Assembly: GCF_954871325.1 (NCBI RefSeq)
Contig: NC_088777.1
Span: 36,929,366-36,993,365 of the forward strand
Source of the DNA: Gordionus sp. m RMFG-2023
Taxonomy: Eukaryota; Nematomorpha; Gordioida; Chordodea; Parachordodidae
Direction: 5' to 3'
Length of the DNA: 64,000 nt
Shown here: positions 58,733-64,000 of the stretch, in pieces
How the letters are laid out: each line of letters starts with the position of its first letter
Position numbering within the stretch: position 1 is the stretch's first letter
Made by a program: the position numbers and the translations under genes
Notes under the pieces: model-generated
Seen by the model: only the letters and a program-made list of their open reading frames with translations
What the model was told of the DNA's origin: nothing
The model's database searches: none

Positions 58733-60894
58733 TTATTTCTTTTTGGTAGCTGGTTTTCTGTTCTGTGGTTTGGGCTTTGATTTGTGTTCCAACAATGTGT
58801 GCAATTCAAGTGTAGGTAATTGATCTAAATTAACTAGATAAAGATATTAACAATTTTAGTTTTATGTAGATTAACCACGATGTGTATAAGTTATATATTG
58901 TTTAAACACAAAATTTTACTTTTCAAACTATCATCAGAAGCATCAGATTCATCGGATCCCCTTTTCTCACCTTCTAATGTAGCAGAATCTGATTCTCTTC
59001 TTTCCCCCCTTACGTCTGAATCTCGAGGAATATTTAAATTATCTCCATCTTCGAAATCTTGCAAAGTCATCGGTGTAGGAGATCTCTTTATTTCCAATGG
59101 GTCCTTCTCTTTTTTTGTCGGTGAAGTTGGCTTGATGTCGTTTTTAAGTCCTTCTTGTAATTCTTTTTTTACTGGTGGCTTAGCATCGTAAACAATTTTA
59201 TCTTTAGGTTTTTCCTGGTCTGTAATTCCTTTTTTAGTTTTAATTATTCCTGCGACAGCACCTCCAAGTGCACCCCATTTTTCAACGTTCGTTATTCCAG
59301 TAGATACCTTTGGAACAAATGTTTTTTTTATAGCGGCGGCAGATGTATCGGAGATAGAAGCCATTATAGACGGCGGTAATTGAAACATGGAATCTGGCTC
59401 GCTATCTATTTTATCCTTGATCATGTCACTTTTTACGGGGACTATGCTTATATCTGTCCCGGATTTGAGAGCCTTTATCTCTTTAATTGTCAACGGTTTT
59501 CCCATACCCCCTGGTCTTATCATTCCGGGAATAAATGCTAATCCAGAAACAATAGGTTTTATGGAAACTAGCTCGCCAATGTCACTTTTTACAGGGGCTA
59601 TGTTTATGTCTGTCTCGGATTTGAGAGCCTTTATTTCTTTAATTGTCAATGGTTTTCCCATGCCCCCTGGTCTTATCATTCCGGGAATAAATGCGAAACC
59701 AGAAAGAACAGGTTTTGCAGCAACAGAAATGCCACCCGGTCTAATTTTTGTTTCTGATGGAACTGATTTTGGAATCATTACTGCGGATTCAATCTTAGAA
59801 TCGGAAACTCCTAAAGGTTTGCTAATCTTATCAACCGATGACTCTTTGATCATAGCTACAGGAATAGTTTTCAAAGTTGAATCAACACCTTTTAAGCCAA
59901 CCACTTCTTTGATTGGCATTACTGAATGAGTATATCCGACTATCTTTAATTCAATATTCGTTGATGGATCTTTTGTAACATCCTCCTTAATATCCAATAA
60001 GCCTCCAACTTTATTATTGAGGACTAATTGTGTCTCAGTCACTTTGAAGGGAGGGTTGGAAATTTTTTGCGCAGCTTCCTTTAGTGGCAGAGACCCTCCG
60101 AATTTAGATAAATTTGATTTAACAAATGTTGCATGTGGTTCTACTGTTTGTGGGCGAATTATTTTTTTGTCGAACGTCGTCGCTTGACGTTCTTTTGTAG
60201 CTGGTTTTATAAATTCTGCTTGTTGCGATTTAATAAATGGTGCGGTGGATGCTCTCTTAAATTTGCCAGTATCTTTTTTCGAGCCTATATTTCTAGCATA
60301 AGACGGAATTGTACTCTCTTGTGGCATAGCCTTCAATCCAGAGGGTTTAATATGAGGGATACTTGTTTTGGATCCTACTATGCTCGACCGATGATCCGTG
60401 ATGACCCTGTCCTCCCACATTTCGAGTCTAGTTGACACTGGTTCTGCCCCATGCAAAAGTGTTATCTTTGGCGCTGGAGATGGACTACCCAACTTGGTAC
60501 CCCTTGCTTGAGATGCCCTAGAATCGCGTTCCTTCCAAATAGCCCTTATGTGTGCTATTTTTTTGCGGGTCCTGCGATTTAGTCTTCCTTTTTTTGGTTT
60601 TTCTGCTCCAGCAGATGTATTGTCAATTTTATCCACTCCCTCTCCCTCTTCCTCTTCGTAATAATCGTCTACTTTGTGATCCGAACTTTCCTTGCGTATT
60701 TTTGTTGGACTTGCTTCCTTAACATGGATGTTACCAAATTTCTCCATTTTTTTTTTGGCTATACCCTCTGGCTTTTTTAACACCTTGTCTGGTAATTGAG
60801 GTTCAGGACTCTTTTCTTGTCTACTTGACTCGTCTTGTTCATTTTCTTTAGGACTGGATGTTGGACTTTTTTGAGCATCATCATCAGAATCCAT
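58733..60894 (-). CDS. Unrecognised 691-residue disordered protein with internal repeat
   Basis: Exon 1 is 60894-58920 and exon 2 58833-58733. The 86-nt intron has GT..AG ends and the split codon A|TT keeps phase, replacing a short unspliced ending by INLDQLPTLELHTLLEHKSK and a Lys-rich end. The N-terminus is acidic and Ser/Pro-rich (MDSDDDAQKSPTSSPKENEQ), then a basic segment (KKGRLNRRTRKKIAHIRAIW). The centre has a 52-residue duplication with the core FIPGMIRPGGMGKPLTIKEI in both copies. The C-terminus is rich in Asp, Lys and Ser-Pro sites. No domain, signal peptide or membrane segment was recognised. It may be a nuclear or scaffold protein regulated by phosphorylation, which is inference from composition only. 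Confidence 0.78.
59424..59718 (-). repeat. 156-bp coding tandem duplication in the 691-residue gene
   Basis: Two in-phase copies (59424-59562 and 59580-59718, about 139 bp well conserved, period 156 bp) differ mostly at silent positions. A degenerate third IRPGGI occurs just upstream in the protein. Confidence 0.88.
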
Positions 60895-63800
60895 AAATTT
60901 TATTCCATACTAGCAGGAATATATAATATTTAAAATATGTTTTTCAATTCATATTTAGTTTTAGCCTTGACATGCACAATAAATAGATAATAATACAAAT
61001 TTGGAGCATTTTGGTTTTATATCCAAATCTTATATTAAAATGTTGAATAATGGGAATTATAAAAAAAAAGCATTAATTTATATAAACAAAATTAACATAT
61101 TTTATAAATCCAAACGATAAATCTTGTTATTCTGCGTAATATGTTAACGAAATTTATAAACTTTGTCATACATATAGAGCATGTGTTAATTAGTGTTGAA
61201 TTATTTGTTAATTAGTATTTATAAATATTTAGTATAGGATTTCTCATCCCATACATAACACAACTTCAAAAATAAGTTTTAATTTAAACCCATTTTAAGA
61301 ATATTTTTTTTCTATAAGTGTATATCAATTAATTATAAGTCACTAATTATTTGCTTATTTGCTGGGATTTACAGTTTTTTAATAGTATAACTTCATTTTA
61401 CAAATATATGGTGATTTATTTTTCGAAATACATAATTGTCTTCCTCTTGTCTATGTGTTTGAAAAAAGATAATATGACAAGCTTTATAAAGAGCATTTTG
61501 TTGTTATAATCTATAATAAAACTAATTTAAATGAGTTGAAATTTTAATCAAAAATTGACATATCTAAAGGCAAATTGATATTAAAAATCGAAAATTTCCA
61601 ATTAAAAAATAAGTGGGGGGGGGGGGGGTTGACATCTATATCAACACTCATTGACAGACCTAGCCATAATTTTATTAAAAGGAAACTGTTTGGTAATATT
61701 TTTTATATTTTTCCCTATAAATTTTACTGGGGATCTTTAAACCTTCTTATTGCAGACCTTTGACCAGTTGCAATTTTAAAAATTATAATTTTTTCCTTAG
61801 AAATTTTAATTATAGTCATTTTAGCCTCCTACCTCTAGCTACACATATGCATATTCGAGTCGGTATCTAACACTTTTGAATAAATATTGAGACGTGTATC
61901 TTTATCATATACCTTTTACTAAATTTTGCTTTCCTTAATCTTTCATCGATTTTTCTATGATTGATAACTGTTTGATTTACGATTTTTAATAAACTTTGTC
62001 AATGTTTAACATGATTATTTGTCAGAATATAGAACCGGAAATTAAAAAAGATTCAAATTTTATTTTTTTTAAAATGGTACTGCTTCCCGTTCCTAAAAAA
62101 ATTTAAATGGATTTTGACTTCTGGTTACTAGATTAAGTGTTGGCTCCAAGAACTATAGGCTATGGTAAGGGTTCTGGTTATATACTCCGGTTCATATAAA
62201 TTTTAAATAGATTCTAGTTTCGGTTCCTAGAATTTTAAGAGAAGTGTAGCGGCCTCAGGCCCTCTTGGTTATGGTTTCAAACTCTATTCATAATTATAAT
62301 TCCCGGTAATTTTTTTTAAAATTTTTAAAAAGTGACCTTAGCTTTTCCTTTTACTTTTATGTTTTGTTTTATTTTTATTTTAAAAGTAAAAATATAAGAA
62401 ACTTATAAAATTAAAACGGAATTCATTGAAAAACAAATATACATCTCTTTCCATAATAAGCAAAAATCCTTCACATATCGAATTAAATTAATCATAAAAA
62501 CAAAAATAGTAAATAGTAAATGAAATAATAAACTTATATTTATTTCAGAGACCTGCATAATTACCATTTGCACCGCCCGGTCTGGATTTTTTAAAATATA
62601 TTATATTTGTTTTTAATTTTTATAGATAAGGGTTAGATATCTTTTGTAAAATATTTTAGGCCCAACCCAGTCCGGGTATATTTAAAAAAATTAAAACCCA
62701 GTCCGGGCTTAAGACCGAAGTTTATTTACTATAACAAATATAATTTATAGCAATTTATAATATTTTATGATTTATACCTTATTTTTTAATTATTTGGGTT
62801 TTAACTCTGTTTTGGCATTTTCAAAATCTTCATTTTTCTTTTCTTTTAGTTATATTATTTATTCAACGTTGCGTACGAATTAGAGACCGACGCGAGCCTA
62901 ATTTTTTATTCATGCCCGCTCTCTCACGAAAGGCAATATTTTGATCATGCTATCATGCCCAAAAAATTCATGGTTTTTATATTTTTTTCGAGTTTCTCAA
63001 AACTTTATTGCTACCCTTACCATATTTTTTGAATTTATTGTATCATTAGTTTTCTATTTCTTTAATTCCATATTATTTAATAAAATAATTACCATTTATA
63101 AATCAATATTTTTATTTAAAAAATGAAAAAGCGTTTTGTGAATGTGATCCTTTTTATGTTCGTCTTTCCTCTAGTAAGCGATTGGCTATAGAAAAAATAA
63201 TCTTTCACTGGAAGCCGAACTTGCATGGGCTAATAAAATTTTACTAGCGAATTTTCTCAAAAAATGAAATGAATTTTCCTGCTTCCAAAACTTCAAAATA
63301 TTTTTATTGTTACTAAAATTTTAAGTCCAACCTCACAACTTTCAACGGTAGATGTTGTGGTCTCAGAATAATCTATAAATTCTCTAAATATTTTATTTAG
63401 AATATGCTGTTTTTATATGTGCATGATGAATTAAAAAGGCTGAAATTGATAGTTGGCATTGTGTTATGCATATCGTCGATTTTTAAATCATTTCGCATTT
63501 TTATTTATATATCTGCTGCCTTTTCATCGTCTGTTAAAAAATTAAAATTTTTGGATTTAGAATTAAGCTTATAATATGTAGTGGATGGATAATAAATCTT
63601 TTCTAAAAAAGAGATATAGCTCTGTTTTTTAGGGTTTTGCCTAATGGTTGACAAGATTTTAAGAATTTTTGTTTCTATAAATAAACTTCATTTATAGTGT
63701 GAGAATCTGAGCTCAGATTATCTGAGCATCCTTTGAATATTGATATAAAAGTGTCTAACTGGCATAAAAGTGTCACAACGACAACGTTTAATCATTGTGC

Positions 63801-64000
63801 ATCAAAACCTAAATATAAAAATAGAAAACAAATATATATATAAAAAGGCAATTAATAATAATTAGGAATTACGAAATCATAAAATCAACTTTAATTCTTT
63901 ATTCAAAATTATAATAGTAAAAAAATAAAATAAAATAAAATATAATTAAAAGTAAATTTTAGTTAAAATAATAATTCCAATTTTCGCATCATAATTTCTC
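60895..64000. other. Right-hand repeat-rich stretch without recognised genes
   Basis: No coding region was supported. It holds a G run (61614-61628), possible miniature elements near 62030-62320 (ends with ACCGGAA and TTCCCGGT), and GC-island fragments at 62546 and 62881. The segment 63130-64000 shows nothing recognisable. Confidence 0.55.
62546..62725. mobile_element. GC-island element fragment
   Basis: It begins CAGAGACCTGCATAATTACC and continues with TTTGCACCGCCCGGTCTGG, matching the inverted right end of the hAT at 47309-49158; a second GCCCAACCCAGTCCGGG block follows. The far end is not defined. Another end of the related family (TAGAGACCGACGCGAGCC) lies at 62881. Confidence 0.5.

Noticed and set aside
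59387-59929. Plus-strand frame of 180 codons opposite the 691-residue gene
   Set aside because: It mirrors the repeated minus-strand coding region; the minus frame is far longer, has a matching intron and a typical start.

Overview
The window is strongly A+T-rich eukaryotic DNA, by eye about three quarters A+T or more. Genes are spliced with GT..AG introns and use the standard stop codons. The mix of animal-type genes (alkaline phosphatase, TCF25, an Sld2/RecQL4 N-terminal homologue) with hAT, Sola-like, Tc1/mariner, pogo-like and Ty3/gypsy elements suggests an animal. The host proteins are very divergent and several introns are only 38-52 nt, which would suit a fast-evolving lineage such as a myxozoan or other parasitic cnidarian. 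The species cannot be named from sequence alone. No rRNA, tRNA, CRISPR or prokaryotic features were seen.

Layout. At 283-1536 (+) lie the last two exons of an alkaline phosphatase. From 32188 down to 4597 (-) runs one gene, TCF25/NULP1 (the Rqc1 homologue of the ribosome-associated quality control complex). I assembled it from 14 exons whose reading phases agree at nearly every junction; one small exon was not found. Its introns range from 38 nt to 10.6 kb. The large ones carry a Ty3/gypsy element (13851-20763) that itself holds a Sola-like transposon (14186-18280), and a nest in which Sola-like A (23893-31313) holds two hAT elements, one of which holds Sola-like B. A full-length hAT with exact 8-bp target duplications (33004-36652) separates TCF25 from a divergent gene at 37227-38751 (+). 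That gene encodes a stand-alone Sld2-like replication factor with no RecQ helicase.

From 39.5 to 56.3 kb there is almost only transposon wreckage. A second copy of the same hAT starts at 40561. Inside it a Tc1/mariner element (44052-50590) is flanked by inverted copies of the same host-side sequence, so that it sits in the middle of a palindrome. The mariner contains an LTR element (46045-50034), which contains another hAT (47309-49158). Further right a pogo-like remnant holds a hAT (52631-54411), which holds a short GC-island element (53817-54161).

The right end has a convergent pair of unrecognised host genes: a 490-residue coiled-coil protein (57080-58552, +) and a 691-residue disordered, internally repeated protein (58733-60894, -). 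Beyond 60.9 kb only repeat fragments were recognised.

The two points of greatest interest are the TCF25 gene, whose conserved small exons are scattered among nested transposons alongside introns of 38-39 nt, and the stand-alone Sld2. The 8-bp (hAT), 4-bp (Sola-like), 5-bp (LTR) and TA (mariner) target duplications allow the order of insertion to be read directly.
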